From assembly GCA_026002045.1 (NCBI GenBank), contig BOAV01000005.1:1-57934 (forward strand): a DNA stretch of 57,934 nt, written 5' to 3'. The notes beneath the pieces are model-generated. The model worked only from the letters and a program-made list of their open reading frames with translations, searched no databases and was not told the origin of the DNA. Shown piece by piece: positions 7,140-15,649 of the stretch. The stretch comes from Spirochaetia bacterium (GTDB taxonomy: Bacteria; Spirochaetota; Spirochaetia; Treponematales; Breznakiellaceae). Made by a program: the position numbers and the translations under genes. Numbering within the stretch: position 1 is the first letter of the stretch; each line of letters begins with the position of its first letter.

Positions 7140-8446
7140 TATGATGTTATTTCCTTAAGGATTAATGTACGTTTTACTGGCGGTGTTTTTGAATATTCCA
7201 CCGCCGCCGCAAGCTGGGGGAGGGCGGCGGCGAGGCTTGCCTCATCCTTTGCCCACACGGTCATCACGGGCTCATTCTTTTTTACCGCATCCCCGCCCTT
7301 GCGGTGGAACTGCAGACCGGCAGTGGGGCTCACCGGGTCTGTCGTACGGTTCCGGCCCACTCCCAGGCCGACACCCGCGTGGCCTATCTGCCATGCGTCT
7401 ATCCGGGATATAAAGCCCTCTTCTGCGGCCTTTATTTCTGCGCGGTAGGGGGAGCGGTACTTGCCCCTCATTTCGAGAAATTGTTCGGGGTTCCCCCCCT
7501 GGCTTTTGATGTTGGCAAGGAAAAGCTCACGGGGCTTCCCGCTTGCAAGCGCCGCTTCGCAGAGCCTGCGGCCTTCTACGGCATCGGCGGCCTTGCCCCC
7601 CAGCACCGCCATCCGGGCGGCCAGTTCCAATGTTACTTCCATTAAGTCGGCAGGCCCTTTTCCTTCAAGACAGTCGAAACATTCTTCTACTTCAAGAAAA
7701 TTCCCCACCATGTTTCCCAAGGGCTCGTTCATGTCGGTGAGGAGGGCGGTGATCCGCATCCCCATGGCGGTTCCGGTGTTCACCAGGGAACGGGCGAGTT
7801 TTTCGCCGTCCACGCTTTCCTTCATAAAGGCGCCGGAACCGTATTTTACATCCAGGACCAGGGCCCCGGCCCCTTCGGCGGCTTTTTTGGAGAGGATGCT
7901 GGCGGTGATCAGGGGGATGGATTCCACCGTGCCGGTCACATCCCGCAGGGCGTAGAGCAGCCGGTCCGCCGGAACGGTTTCCTTTGTCTGGCCGGTCATG
8001 GCAAAGCCGTCACGGGCCAGTATCTCCCGGAATTCGGCGGAGCTTAGGTTGGTGCGGTAACCGGGGATCGCCTCAAGCTTGTCCAGGGTGCCCCCGGTGT
8101 GGCCCAGGGCGCGGCCCGACATCATCGGGTCCCGGATGCCGAGGCCGGCAACGAGGGGGGCGAGGATCAGGCTGGTTTTGTCCCCCACGCCGCCGGTGGA
8201 ATGCTTGTCCACCAGGGGGCCGGGAATGCCCACAAGGTCCATCACCGCGCCGGACTTGAGCATTACCGTGGTAAGGGCCGCCGTCTCTGCGGGGCTCATC
8301 CCCCGGAAAAAGACCGCCATGGCCCATGCGGACACCTGGTAGTCGGGGATCTCCCCCGCCACATAGCCGCCGATAAGAAAGGCGATCTCATCCTGCGAAA
8401 GTTCTTTGCCGTCCCGTTTTGCCGCAATTATATCGACTGCCCGCAT
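7139..8446 (-). CDS. deoA: thymidine / pyrimidine-nucleoside phosphorylase
   Basis: This 435-aa enzyme would cleave thymidine or uridine with phosphate to the base and (deoxy)ribose 1-phosphate. Diagnostic motifs are the phosphate loop KHSTGGVGDKTS and the family signature SGRALGHTGGTLDKLEAIPG. The ATG at 8446 (MRAVDII) fits the family N-terminus; in-frame ATGs at 8455 and 8503 would add residues with no homology. The deoxyribose aldolase DeoC is encoded elsewhere in this window at 48741-49406. The stop overlaps the recJ start. Confidence 0.95.
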   Translation of the reverse strand: MRAVDIIAAKRDGKELSQDEIAFLIGGYVAGEIPDYQVSAWAMAVFFRGMSPAETAALTTVMLKSGAVMDLVGIPGPLVDKHSTGGVGDKTSLILAPLVAGLGIRDPMMSGRALGHTGGTLDKLEAIPGYRTNLSSAEFREILARDGFAMTGQTKETVPADRLLYALRDVTGTVESIPLITASILSKKAAEGAGALVLDVKYGSGAFMKESVDGEKLARSLVNTGTAMGMRITALLTDMNEPLGNMVGNFLEVEECFDCLEGKGPADLMEVTLELAARMAVLGGKAADAVEGRRLCEAALASGKPRELFLANIKSQGGNPEQFLEMRGKYRSPYRAEIKAAEEGFISRIDAWQIGHAGVGLGVGRNRTTDPVSPTAGLQFHRKGGDAVKKNEPVMTVWAKDEASLAAALPQLAAAVEYSKTPPVKRTLILKEITS

Positions 8447-8544
8447 AGATCCCATACCCTGATATGATACATGATATGGGGTAGAAATACCATCTAATCC
8501 CAAAGGTAAAATATTTCAAAATATTTTCGTTTTCATTGAAGCGC

Positions 8545-8569
8545 CATTCATATGAATGCCCTATATAGG
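8545..8569 (+). promoter_or_regulatory. palindromic operator and TATATA element upstream of the LPD3-like gene
   Basis: A perfect 14-bp palindrome, CATTCATATGAATG (8545-8558), is followed by ATGCCCTATATAGG (8556-8569), 30 bp ahead of the GTG at 8599. TATATA at 8562-8567 could be a -10 box, which would put the palindrome in the spacer. The 14-mer ATGCCCTATATAGG is repeated exactly at 35462-35475. Confidence 0.45.
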
Positions 8570-8598
8570 TAAGGAAAATTACCCATATCGGGGGCATA

Positions 8599-9246
8599 GT
8601 GGATAAAGAAGAGAAGGCATGGGCGGACGATCTGCGGCAAGATCTCAAAAAGGACGCATTCGTTCCCCGTAACGCGGAAACGCTGACAGAAGCTGAGAAT
8701 ATTGCCAAAAATCAGGAAACCGGTTTTATTGGTAAACCTCTTACAAATAAAAGATTTAATATAACGGCAAGCATATCCGGGAACTCACTGAGCGAAATGA
8801 CCAATGAAAAAATAGTCAAAAAGGCTGTTTCACCAAGGCTTCAGGCAAAAGCAGTTGCCAATGCGGATATCCTTTTTGAGCGGGCACAGATACATAAAAC
8901 CCACAAGGATACCCATGGAAGAAAGGAAGTTGAAAAAGTACACCGTTTTGGTACACTAATGGAGAATGAAAATGAGTATATCCCGGTAAAAATTACTGTT
9001 ATTGAATTCAGGGAAGATGACAAAGGAATCCGGATATACGCTATTGAAGCGGTGGATGTCGAAAAAATAAAAAAGTCCGCGGGGCTATTGGCGCAATACG
9101 GGGACCCCGATATTGACGTCCCGATCGCGGACTTCAATAAAAGCTTAATTCGGCTTGTTGATTTTGTCAATGGTTTTTTGAAATTAAATCCTTCTTTATC
9201 TACCAGTGCCACGTGTTCAGATACTTCCCCAGAATCCCCGCCATAA
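8599..9246 (+). CDS. LPD3-like domain protein (polyvalent-protein type), function unknown
   Basis: This 215-aa protein has a GTG start preceded by GGGGG. The central part, about 75-155, shows a pattern seen in large-polyvalent-protein domain 3 and related toxin-like modules: ADILFERAQIHKTHKD, a RFGTLM segment, then YIPVKITVIEF and IRIYAIEAVDVEKI. The N-terminal 70 residues are charged and unrecognised. Such domains are usually found in phage or conjugative-element proteins, so a mobile origin is inferred. The last 47 bp overlap the 3' end of recO on the other strand, so the final ~15 residues may be non-native. Domain assignment is by eye only. Confidence 0.5.
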   Translation: MDKEEKAWADDLRQDLKKDAFVPRNAETLTEAENIAKNQETGFIGKPLTNKRFNITASISGNSLSEMTNEKIVKKAVSPRLQAKAVANADILFERAQIHKTHKDTHGRKEVEKVHRFGTLMENENEYIPVKITVIEFREDDKGIRIYAIEAVDVEKIKKSAGLLAQYGDPDIDVPIADFNKSLIRLVDFVNGFLKLNPSLSTSATCSDTSPESPP

Positions 9247-9958
9247 TCGCCGTAAGCACGGCCCGTACCTGCCCAAGAGAAACGGCATCCAGGGAGTAAC
9301 GGCCAAGCTGCGCGGGATCAAGATCCCCTACCGCCGCAAGCCAGCGCCGCCCCCCGGGGTTTAAGGGCAAAAGCCCGTTTAAACCACCACCCTCTGTACA
9401 GGATGAACAGAGGAAATTCCCCTCATGCTGATCGTACCATAATAATCCATCAGGGCCCGCTGTACTAGCGGACGTTTCACCGCAGGAGCCGCAACGGTCC
9501 ATTTCCGGCCGGAGCCCCAGAATGTTGGCCCAGTTCCACAAAAAGTGGATGAAAACGCGGACGCAGAGGGCCTCGTCGGCACTTTCCAGGGCGTTGAGAC
9601 CGGAATCCGCAAGGGAGAGGGCCTCCTCCCAGTTGCCGCCGCCCCCATGGCTTGCAAGGATCGTGTCCGCCATGGCATCCGCCGCCATGGTCCGCTCGTA
9701 GAGTTCCCGCAGCCCCGGCCGCCAGGACGCAACATCAAAATCGCTCACCTTCCGGGAGTCCCGGATGGGATCGTGGTAAATCCAGAGGGTTCCCCGGTTA
9801 AAGGGGGACACATGGGCGCGGAGCTTGCTCTTGGGGCCGCCGAACACCGTGGCCCGGATAAGCCCCTCCTCGGCGGTGAGAAACCAGGCGTCACGGTTGG
9901 ATTCGCCTGAGTTGTGGGTTTTAAGGACGAGGGCCTGATAGGTAAAACTGCGGGACAA
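9200..9958 (-). CDS. recO: DNA repair protein RecO
   Basis: This 252-aa protein has an N-terminal OB fold (SFTYQALVLKTHNSGESNRD, then LIRATVFGGPKSK) and a C-terminal zinc-finger region with CGSC at ~165 and CSSC ~35 residues later. It loads RecA on SSB-covered DNA together with RecR. The TTG at 9958 directly abuts the TGA of the upstream esterase gene; no better start gives the usual N-terminus. It shares 47 bp with the LPD3-like gene in the opposite direction. Confidence 0.93.
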   Translation of the reverse strand: MSRSFTYQALVLKTHNSGESNRDAWFLTAEEGLIRATVFGGPKSKLRAHVSPFNRGTLWIYHDPIRDSRKVSDFDVASWRPGLRELYERTMAADAMADTILASHGGGGNWEEALSLADSGLNALESADEALCVRVFIHFLWNWANILGLRPEMDRCGSCGETSASTAGPDGLLWYDQHEGNFLCSSCTEGGGLNGLLPLNPGGRRWLAAVGDLDPAQLGRYSLDAVSLGQVRAVLTAIMAGILGKYLNTWHW

Positions 9959-10762
9959 TCAGAATCCCCGCAGCCAGTTAAGCGCCAGATCGATCCAGGA
10001 ATCCACCCCGGGGAAGGGGGTGGGGCAATTGGGACTTTCGGTTTCCCTGTTTGCCAGGGACAGGCCGTGCACCCCTTTCCGGTAGATATGGAGTTCAAAA
10101 GAGACCCCGCTGCGCCTGAGGGCTTCGGCAAAGAGGAGGCTGTTTTCTACCGGGACCGAGCCGTCTTCCCCGGTATGCCAGATGAAGGCCGGAGGCGTAT
10201 CCCTATCAACCTGTTTTTCCAGGGACACGGTTTCCCTGAGTTCCGCCCGGTCCGCAATAAGGTTGTCTATGCTGCCCTGATGGGCGAATTCACCGGAAGT
10301 GATTACCGGATAGGCAAGCAGCAACCCATCGGGTCTGAACCGGGCGGGATCGGCCTTGAGCTCATGGCCGATTATATTTTTGTTCCAGAGGGTCCCCAGA
10401 CTTGCCGCCAGATGGCCGCCGGCGGAGAAGCCCATCACAAAAACACGCCGGGGATCGATGCGCCATTCTTCCGCATGATCCCGCAGCAGCATCACCGCCT
10501 GTGCCACCTGAAGCAGCGCAGCGGGAAACCGGACCGGGGCCACGCTGTACCGCAGTATTGCTGCGTGAAAACCCGCGGCGTTCATTCTGACGGCGATGGG
10601 CTCCGCTTCCCGATCCGATGTCCTCCGGTATGCGCCGCCGGGCAGGATAAGCACCACCGGACGGGGTTTCCCGCTGTTCAGGTCCGCCGTGGTATCCAAC
10701 ATATAGGTATAAAGGGGCGCGGTTTGTCCTTCTGCGCTGATATTCAGAATTGTATGGATCAT
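9959..10762 (-). CDS. alpha/beta-hydrolase, acetylxylan-esterase-like
   Basis: This 267-aa protein belongs to the BD-FAE/acetyl-esterase group. It has an oxyanion-loop segment LPGGAYRRTSDREAEPIA (in place of HGGG), the nucleophile elbow GFSAGGH (Ser ~117), an acid region near TPPAFIWHTGEDGSV, and the catalytic His in GVHGLSLAN. It has no signal peptide, so it likely acts in the cytoplasm on imported acylated sugars or oligosaccharides. It is tightly packed between argA and recO on the same strand. The exact substrate is not determinable. Confidence 0.85.
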   Translation of the reverse strand: MIHTILNISAEGQTAPLYTYMLDTTADLNSGKPRPVVLILPGGAYRRTSDREAEPIAVRMNAAGFHAAILRYSVAPVRFPAALLQVAQAVMLLRDHAEEWRIDPRRVFVMGFSAGGHLAASLGTLWNKNIIGHELKADPARFRPDGLLLAYPVITSGEFAHQGSIDNLIADRAELRETVSLEKQVDRDTPPAFIWHTGEDGSVPVENSLLFAEALRRSGVSFELHIYRKGVHGLSLANRETESPNCPTPFPGVDSWIDLALNWLRGF

Positions 10763-10768
10763 GGGATA

Positions 10769-12115
10769 TTATGCTCCTTGGCTGATTAATTGAAGTGCGA
10801 AGACCTTGCTCCGGCGGCTCTGGTCGTAGATCTTCTGCCGTTTGACCGGGAGGCTTTCCACGGAAACTTCCTGGAAGCCAAGAAATTCAAACCAGTCCTG
10901 GGTGTGGGTGGTCAGCACAAAGACCCGGCGGAGTCCCTTCTTTTTTGCCTTGTCGATAAGGTAGCCCACGATTCGCCGCCCAAGACCTATGTCGGAATAG
11001 AGGGGGTCCGTGGCTACTGCGGCGATTTCGGCCTGACCCTCTCCCCATTCGTGGAGGGCCCCGCAGGCGTGGACCTGTTCGTCAATTTCAAAGACCGAGA
11101 AATCCGCCTTTTTTTCCAGTATCTGTTCTGCGGTGCGGCGTACCAGAATGCCCTGCTGCATCAGGGGGTCCATGAGGCGCAGAATGGTGGGGATATCCCT
11201 GCTGTGCAGCGCCCGGATCGATTCGTATTCATCGGCGTAGACCATGGTTCCTGAACCGAGGTTGGAAAAAAGTTCCCGCAGTATGGCGCCCTCTTCCCTG
11301 CCATCAATGATGTGGACCCGTTCCACCCCGGCCCGTGTTGCCCGCAGCGCAAGCCCGAGTTCCTGCAGGGGCCGCAATCCATTCGCCCCGCTATTCGCTG
11401 CCAGTACCGCCTCCGCTTCCTGGGGGGTGAGCCTGATGATGCGGCCCTCATCCCCGGTCTCAAGATTTTTTGGAAAGGAATAGGAACCGGTTTTTAAGCC
11501 GCCGTTAAGGGAAACAAAGAAGAGTTTAACTGCGCCCAGGGCGGCGGCAACGGTGAGGGCTATTTCGTCGCTGGGAACATTGTAGGGTTTCCCGGCAGGA
11601 CTGTAGCCGATGCAGGGAAGGATGGGCACCATCCCCTGGCTCAGGGCCTTGTTGAGGGAATCCACAAGGATCTTGTCCACCGCGCCGGTGTTTTCCATGT
11701 CCCGGCCGTTTACCACCCCGAGCCCCCGGCCGCGGACAAAGTTGCCGATCACCGCATCTACCCGGCTGCCCGCAAGGCCCGTCATGAACCGGGCCGCCAC
11801 ATGGAAGGCCGCCATCTCCACAAAGGGAATCGCCCGGGCGGTGGTAATTCGGAAACTGTCCGCATCTATATCTGTGTACGCCGACACGATGTCGTATTCC
11901 GCAAGCACCGAATCGATCCATTCCTTCGCGCCGGGCACAATCACCACCCGGAACCCCGTTTGTGCGAGCAGCGCCAGATCCTTCACCAGAAAGGGGAAAA
12001 GCGGGTCCTCGGTGACCGGAAAGTCGATTTTGAACACCATGGTGGAGCCTTCAAAACGGCTCTGGTAATGAAAGGCTTCCCGAATAAGGTCAACCTGGGA
12101 CAGGGAATTACTCAT
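10769..12115 (-). CDS. argA: N-acetylglutamate synthase
   Basis: This 448-aa protein has two domains: an amino-acid-kinase-fold N-terminus (VVIVPGAKEWID, NGRDMENTGAVDKI, ILPCIGYSPAGKPYNVPSDE) and a GNAT C-terminus from ~300 (DPLYSDIGLGRRIVGYLI, THTQDWFEFLGF). This matches ArgA, which acetylates glutamate with acetyl-CoA as the first step of arginine synthesis. Lengths of 430-450 aa are normal. It is divergent from iorA with 69 bp between starts. Confidence 0.93.
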   Translation of the reverse strand: MSNSLSQVDLIREAFHYQSRFEGSTMVFKIDFPVTEDPLFPFLVKDLALLAQTGFRVVIVPGAKEWIDSVLAEYDIVSAYTDIDADSFRITTARAIPFVEMAAFHVAARFMTGLAGSRVDAVIGNFVRGRGLGVVNGRDMENTGAVDKILVDSLNKALSQGMVPILPCIGYSPAGKPYNVPSDEIALTVAAALGAVKLFFVSLNGGLKTGSYSFPKNLETGDEGRIIRLTPQEAEAVLAANSGANGLRPLQELGLALRATRAGVERVHIIDGREEGAILRELFSNLGSGTMVYADEYESIRALHSRDIPTILRLMDPLMQQGILVRRTAEQILEKKADFSVFEIDEQVHACGALHEWGEGQAEIAAVATDPLYSDIGLGRRIVGYLIDKAKKKGLRRVFVLTTHTQDWFEFLGFQEVSVESLPVKRQKIYDQSRRSKVFALQLISQGA

Positions 12116-12184
12116 GTCAAGATTGTAGTATGGAGGAGAAGCGTAGGCAAGTATGGGATATTACGGTATGCTACTTCGTATTAT

Positions 12185-14113
12185 ATGGAAGGTGATTTGG
12201 CTCAGCGTGAAGTAAAACTACTCATGGGAAATGAGGCCATTGCCCTGGGCGCCATCCGCGCCGGGGTCAGGGTGGTCGCAGGTTACCCCGGCACCCCCTC
12301 CACGGAGATCCTCGAAACCATCGCAAAAGAAAAAGCGGCGGGAGTATTGATGCCGGCTCCTCATATTTACATCGAATGGTCGGTAAACGAAAAGGCCGCC
12401 CTGGAACTTGCCGCCGGGGCCGCCATGTCGGGGGCCCGCAGTCTTGTTACCATGAAACAGGTGGGCCTCAATGTTGCTTCGGACCCCTTAATGAGCCTTA
12501 ACTATGTGGGCGTTAAGGGCGGCCTTGTGGTTGCCGTTGCGGATGATCCGGGCCCCATCTCTTCACAGACCGAACAGGACACCCGCCGCTTCGGCGCCTT
12601 CGCCAAGCTCATGGTCTTCGATCCCGCGTCCCCGGCGGAAGCTTACGCCATGATCGCCGACGCCTTCGACTGGTCAGAAAAATACGGCCGCCCGGTTATC
12701 TTCCGGCCCACCACACGGGTCTGCCACAGTTACGCCTCGGTAGAGATCCTCCCGGATCTGCCGCAAAAGAGTATTGACGGATTTGAAAAATCCCCATCTT
12801 GGGTGATCTTCCCCGGCCTCAGCTACCGTAACCATATCCAGATTGAAAAGGATTTGATTCAGCTTGGGGATGAATTTTCTGCTTATCCCGGAAATAAAAT
12901 TAGTATTACTGCGGAGAGCTCTGGTAATTCTCCGCGCCGGGGTATCGCCGCAGGCGGGGTAAGCCGCGCCTATACTCACGAAGTTTTAGAAAAAATGGTT
13001 TTTTCAGAACCTGACAGTAATACTGCATACAAGCTGCTTGAGGTGAGTACCGTTCCCTTCCCGTCAAAATTGGGAAAGGAATTTCTTGAGGGCCTTGACG
13101 AGGTTCTGGTAATAGAAGAACTGGACCCGGTTATTGAAGATGCGCTCATCCGCCTCTGCGGCATCCATCACCTCAAGGTAAATATTCGGGGCAAACTTTC
13201 CGGCGACATGCCCAATGCCGGTGAAAATACGGTTGCTCATATCACTGTTAAAATTCGTGATTTCCTGGGCCTTCCCGCTCCTTCTTCCGGCGATAATTCT
13301 TCAATTATTAATCCGCCCGAATTGCCGGTGCGTCCTCCGGTGCTCTGCGCCGGCTGTCCCCACCGGGGATCTTTTTTCGCCGTCAAGGAAGCGGTGCGAA
13401 AAAGCGGTGCCAACAGGAAAACCGTGTTTTCCGGCGATATTGGCTGCTATACTTTAGGGAACGCCCTGCCCCTTAACATGGTGGACACCTGCCTCTGCAT
13501 GGGTGCCGGGATCACCGTAGCGCAGGGCATCAACCGGGCGGAACCGGACACCCTTAACTTCGCCTTTATCGGTGACTCAACTTTTTTCCATACCGGTATT
13601 CCCGGCATTGTCAACGCCGTGTACAACAAAGCGGATATCATCGTGGTTATTCTGGATAACTACACCACCGCCATGACCGGCAGCCAGCCCCATCCCGGCA
13701 CCGGTAAATCTGTTACAGGATCCCCCGCAGAAAAGATCAGCATATACGATGTGGTCAGCGCCCTGGGGGTAAAGGATATTGTCCGGGCAAATCCCTTTGA
13801 CAGTAAAGCTGCGGAGGATGCGGTTACCGGGCTGCTGGACAAAAAGGGCGTGCGGGTAATTCTGTTTGAAGGTCCCTGTATCGCCGTTCAGGCCGGCAGT
13901 GGCAAGTGCAGTATTACTGCGGAGCAATGTACCGGCTGTCAGATATGCGTTAAAAAACTTGGATGTCCTGCGATATCCATCGTACCGGCAGAAAAGCCGA
14001 AACTGCGGGCGCTTATTGATCCGGCGCTCTGTACCGGCTGCGGTATTTGCAAGCCGGTCTGTCCTGCCGGGGCCATTGGCGGCGCGGGGGGAATGGATGG
14101 TGGCGCACAATGA
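12185..14113 (+). CDS. iorA: indolepyruvate ferredoxin oxidoreductase, alpha subunit
   Basis: This 642-aa subunit converts arylpyruvates (from Phe, Tyr, Trp) to aryl-acetyl-CoA with ferredoxin. Seen in order: the N-terminal pyrimidine-binding domain (AGYPGTPSTEI, MKQVGLNVASDP), a CAGCPHRG segment near 395, the TPP/Mg-binding region GDIGCYTLG to GDSTFFHTG and LDNYTTAMTG, and two 4Fe-4S sites at the C-terminus (CTGCQIC, CTGCGICKPVC). ATG 12185 has no clear ribosome-binding site; TTG 12197, five residues later with GGAAGG just upstream, is an alternative. It overlaps iorB by 4 bp. Confidence 0.94.
   Translation: MEGDLAQREVKLLMGNEAIALGAIRAGVRVVAGYPGTPSTEILETIAKEKAAGVLMPAPHIYIEWSVNEKAALELAAGAAMSGARSLVTMKQVGLNVASDPLMSLNYVGVKGGLVVAVADDPGPISSQTEQDTRRFGAFAKLMVFDPASPAEAYAMIADAFDWSEKYGRPVIFRPTTRVCHSYASVEILPDLPQKSIDGFEKSPSWVIFPGLSYRNHIQIEKDLIQLGDEFSAYPGNKISITAESSGNSPRRGIAAGGVSRAYTHEVLEKMVFSEPDSNTAYKLLEVSTVPFPSKLGKEFLEGLDEVLVIEELDPVIEDALIRLCGIHHLKVNIRGKLSGDMPNAGENTVAHITVKIRDFLGLPAPSSGDNSSIINPPELPVRPPVLCAGCPHRGSFFAVKEAVRKSGANRKTVFSGDIGCYTLGNALPLNMVDTCLCMGAGITVAQGINRAEPDTLNFAFIGDSTFFHTGIPGIVNAVYNKADIIVVILDNYTTAMTGSQPHPGTGKSVTGSPAEKISIYDVVSALGVKDIVRANPFDSKAAEDAVTGLLDKKGVRVILFEGPCIAVQAGSGKCSITAEQCTGCQICVKKLGCPAISIVPAEKPKLRALIDPALCTGCGICKPVCPAGAIGGAGGMDGGAQ
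13908..13922. repeat. GCAGTATTACTGC palindrome inside iorA
   Basis: GCAGTATTACTGCGG lies within the coding region and encodes C-S-I-T-A. It is the cleanest copy of a short palindrome found at more than ten other sites in genes in this window (see findings). Confidence 0.7.
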
Positions 14114-14775
14114 TACTGAACTGTCTTATCACCGGAGTGGGCGGCCAGGGGACGGTACTCATGTCCCGGCTCATCGGCGGCGCGGCGATCAAAGCGGGCC
14201 TCGAAGTCCGGGGCGCCGAGACCATCGGCATGGCCCAGCGCGGGGGCAGCGTGGTGAGCCACCTGCGGCTGGGTGATGGCGGTATCTATTCCCCCCTGAT
14301 CGCCCCTGCCGAGGCGGACATCATTATCGCCTTTGAGAGCGCAGAGGCAGTGCGGGTGCTTCCCTTTCTTGCTCCGTCGGGCAGCATGATCGTCCTTAAC
14401 CGGGGCATTCCGCCGGTGACCAGCGCCTTGAGCGATAAAAAGTACGATCCCGCAGAGATGATCGCATATCTTAAAAATACTGTTGTTGTACCCGGCCGGC
14501 TCACGGTGCTTGACAGCGGGGAACTGATCCGCCGCTGCGGAAATTCCCGGGTGCTTAATGTGGCCCTTCTGGGGGCGGCTCTGGCGAAGGGGCTGTTTCC
14601 TTTTAATGCGGATCATATCGCTGCGCTTATAAAAGAACGGCTTGCGCCGCAATTTGTGGAGATGAACCTGAAAGCCTTAGAGACAGGGCTGGGATCGCTC
14701 TACCACGCTTTAGGCGCGCCGGGCCCTGTTGGGGCGGTGATGGTAAAGGTTTCTCCCACAGGTTCCAGCACGTAA
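14110..14775 (+). CDS. iorB: indolepyruvate ferredoxin oxidoreductase, beta subunit
   Basis: This 221-aa gamma/beta-type subunit starts ILNCLITGVGGQGTVLMSRL, with RGAETIGMAQRGGSVVSHLR and ADIIIAFE, the standard IorB layout. ATG 14110 overlaps the iorA stop (ATGA), giving coupled, equimolar synthesis. The last ~20 residues (GAPGPVGAVMVKVSPTGSST) look like an extension beyond the usual end and lie in the 76-bp overlap with the convergent nuclease-like gene, as if that gene's arrival supplied a new stop. Confidence 0.93.
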   Translation: MILNCLITGVGGQGTVLMSRLIGGAAIKAGLEVRGAETIGMAQRGGSVVSHLRLGDGGIYSPLIAPAEADIIIAFESAEAVRVLPFLAPSGSMIVLNRGIPPVTSALSDKKYDPAEMIAYLKNTVVVPGRLTVLDSGELIRRCGNSRVLNVALLGAALAKGLFPFNADHIAALIKERLAPQFVEMNLKALETGLGSLYHALGAPGPVGAVMVKVSPTGSST

Positions 14776-15299
14776 AAGCCTTTTTTGAGGGCATAGGTTT
14801 TTTCGCTTTCGCTCATCAGAAGGCCCGCTATGGCGCCGTAATATTTCCGTGTGTCCCTATGGAAATCCGCATGGGCGCGGAATTTTTCCATGCGGGTAAC
14901 GTGGTCGTTGATATCATCAATTCTGAGCTTCGTTTTTATCTCAACGACCATGACACAATCGCCATTTTCCAGGAAGGCGTCGGCTTCGGCGAATATGCCA
15001 TGGGTAAAGTCCTCAATCTTCGTATTGGCGCTGCATTTTTCAAAGGTATAGCCCAGGGTGTTAAAGCTGAATTTCAGATTCGGGACAATCATGTGCTCGG
15101 AAATTTCCCCGTACCGGTTGGTGAGTTCCCCGACCCGTTTGTCGGTCTCCTTCATTTGCCGGGCCGTCGCTTCTATTTGCCGGTCCGTCGCCTCCATTTT
15201 CCGGTCGGTCTCCGCCTGTTTCCGGCCTATCTCCTGGAACATCTCCCAGACCTTCTCAAAGGTCGCAGGCCCTTCGGCCTCATGTTGGGCTGTCGTCAT
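14700..15299 (-). CDS. coiled-coil PD-(D/E)XK nuclease-like protein (DUF3782-type)
   Basis: This 199-aa protein has GGAGGA just before the ATG. Residues ~20-60 form a coiled coil of repeated units (ETDRKMEATDRQIEATARQM); the unit repetition is visible in the DNA at 15150-15230. The C-terminal half has a restriction-like core: GIFAEADAFLENGD followed by MVVEIKTKL gives the E-D-(E)xK arrangement. Its job is unknown; these genes come as large paralogous sets in gut spirochaetes. The 3' end overlaps iorB by 76 bp on the other strand. Confidence 0.75.
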   Translation of the reverse strand: MTTAQHEAEGPATFEKVWEMFQEIGRKQAETDRKMEATDRQIEATARQMKETDKRVGELTNRYGEISEHMIVPNLKFSFNTLGYTFEKCSANTKIEDFTHGIFAEADAFLENGDCVMVVEIKTKLRIDDINDHVTRMEKFRAHADFHRDTRKYYGAIAGLLMSESEKTYALKKGFYVLEPVGETFTITAPTGPGAPKAW

Positions 15300-15348
15300 G
15301 GTCTCCTCCTGATTACAATGTACCGTAAAAACGGGTCAAAGCCAATAA

Positions 15349-15573
15349 TTAGGTACTGATATACTGCGCGATTATACCATCGCTCAGTATATAGGGCACT
15401 GACTTGCCGTTTTGGATCGGTCTTTTGGCGGTAATTGCTTTTTTTAAACCTTTTTTCATTAAAATCTTGACGTTTTGTACGATACTTGTTGCAATCATGG
15501 AAGATAAGACCGGTACGTGGCATTTATCCTTTTTCGATATTTCTACCGTTTCACCTACGGATTTGTATAACAC
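15349..15573 (-). CDS. small hypothetical protein upstream of the nuclease-like gene
   Basis: This is a 74-aa GTG-start ORF on the minus strand, 49 bp before the nuclease-like gene. It is basic in the middle (NVKILMKKGLKKAITAKR) and ends ENGK-like QNGKSVPYILSDGIIAQYI, which reads like an ordered protein end and not like noise. No family was recognised. A shorter start (ATG 15498) is possible. The opposite-strand ORF at 15404-15592 is low-complexity hydrophobic and less likely. The 3' end contains GTGCCCTATATAC, related to the motif at 8556-8569. Confidence 0.4.
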   Translation of the reverse strand: MLYKSVGETVEISKKDKCHVPVLSSMIATSIVQNVKILMKKGLKKAITAKRPIQNGKSVPYILSDGIIAQYIST

Positions 15574-15649
15574 ATTTGCTTTTTTTTGCTAACGACAGAT
15601 CAAGCCCGCTGCCTTTACACTATCTTCATATCTTTACAGGAGGAAAAAA

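Noticed and set aside
6492..7448. 318-aa plus-strand ORF opposite recJ and deoA
   Set aside because: Antisense shadow covering the ends of two conserved genes.
9914..10789. 291-aa plus-strand ORF opposite the esterase
   Set aside because: Antisense shadow; the esterase has its nucleophile elbow and catalytic His.
11801..12184. 128-residue N-terminal extension of iorA
   Set aside because: Overlaps argA in antisense; IorA homology begins at about 12197, so the start is placed at 12185.
15404..15592. 62-aa hydrophobic plus-strand ORF
   Set aside because: Competes with a more protein-like minus-strand ORF at 15349-15573 and has no ribosome-binding site.
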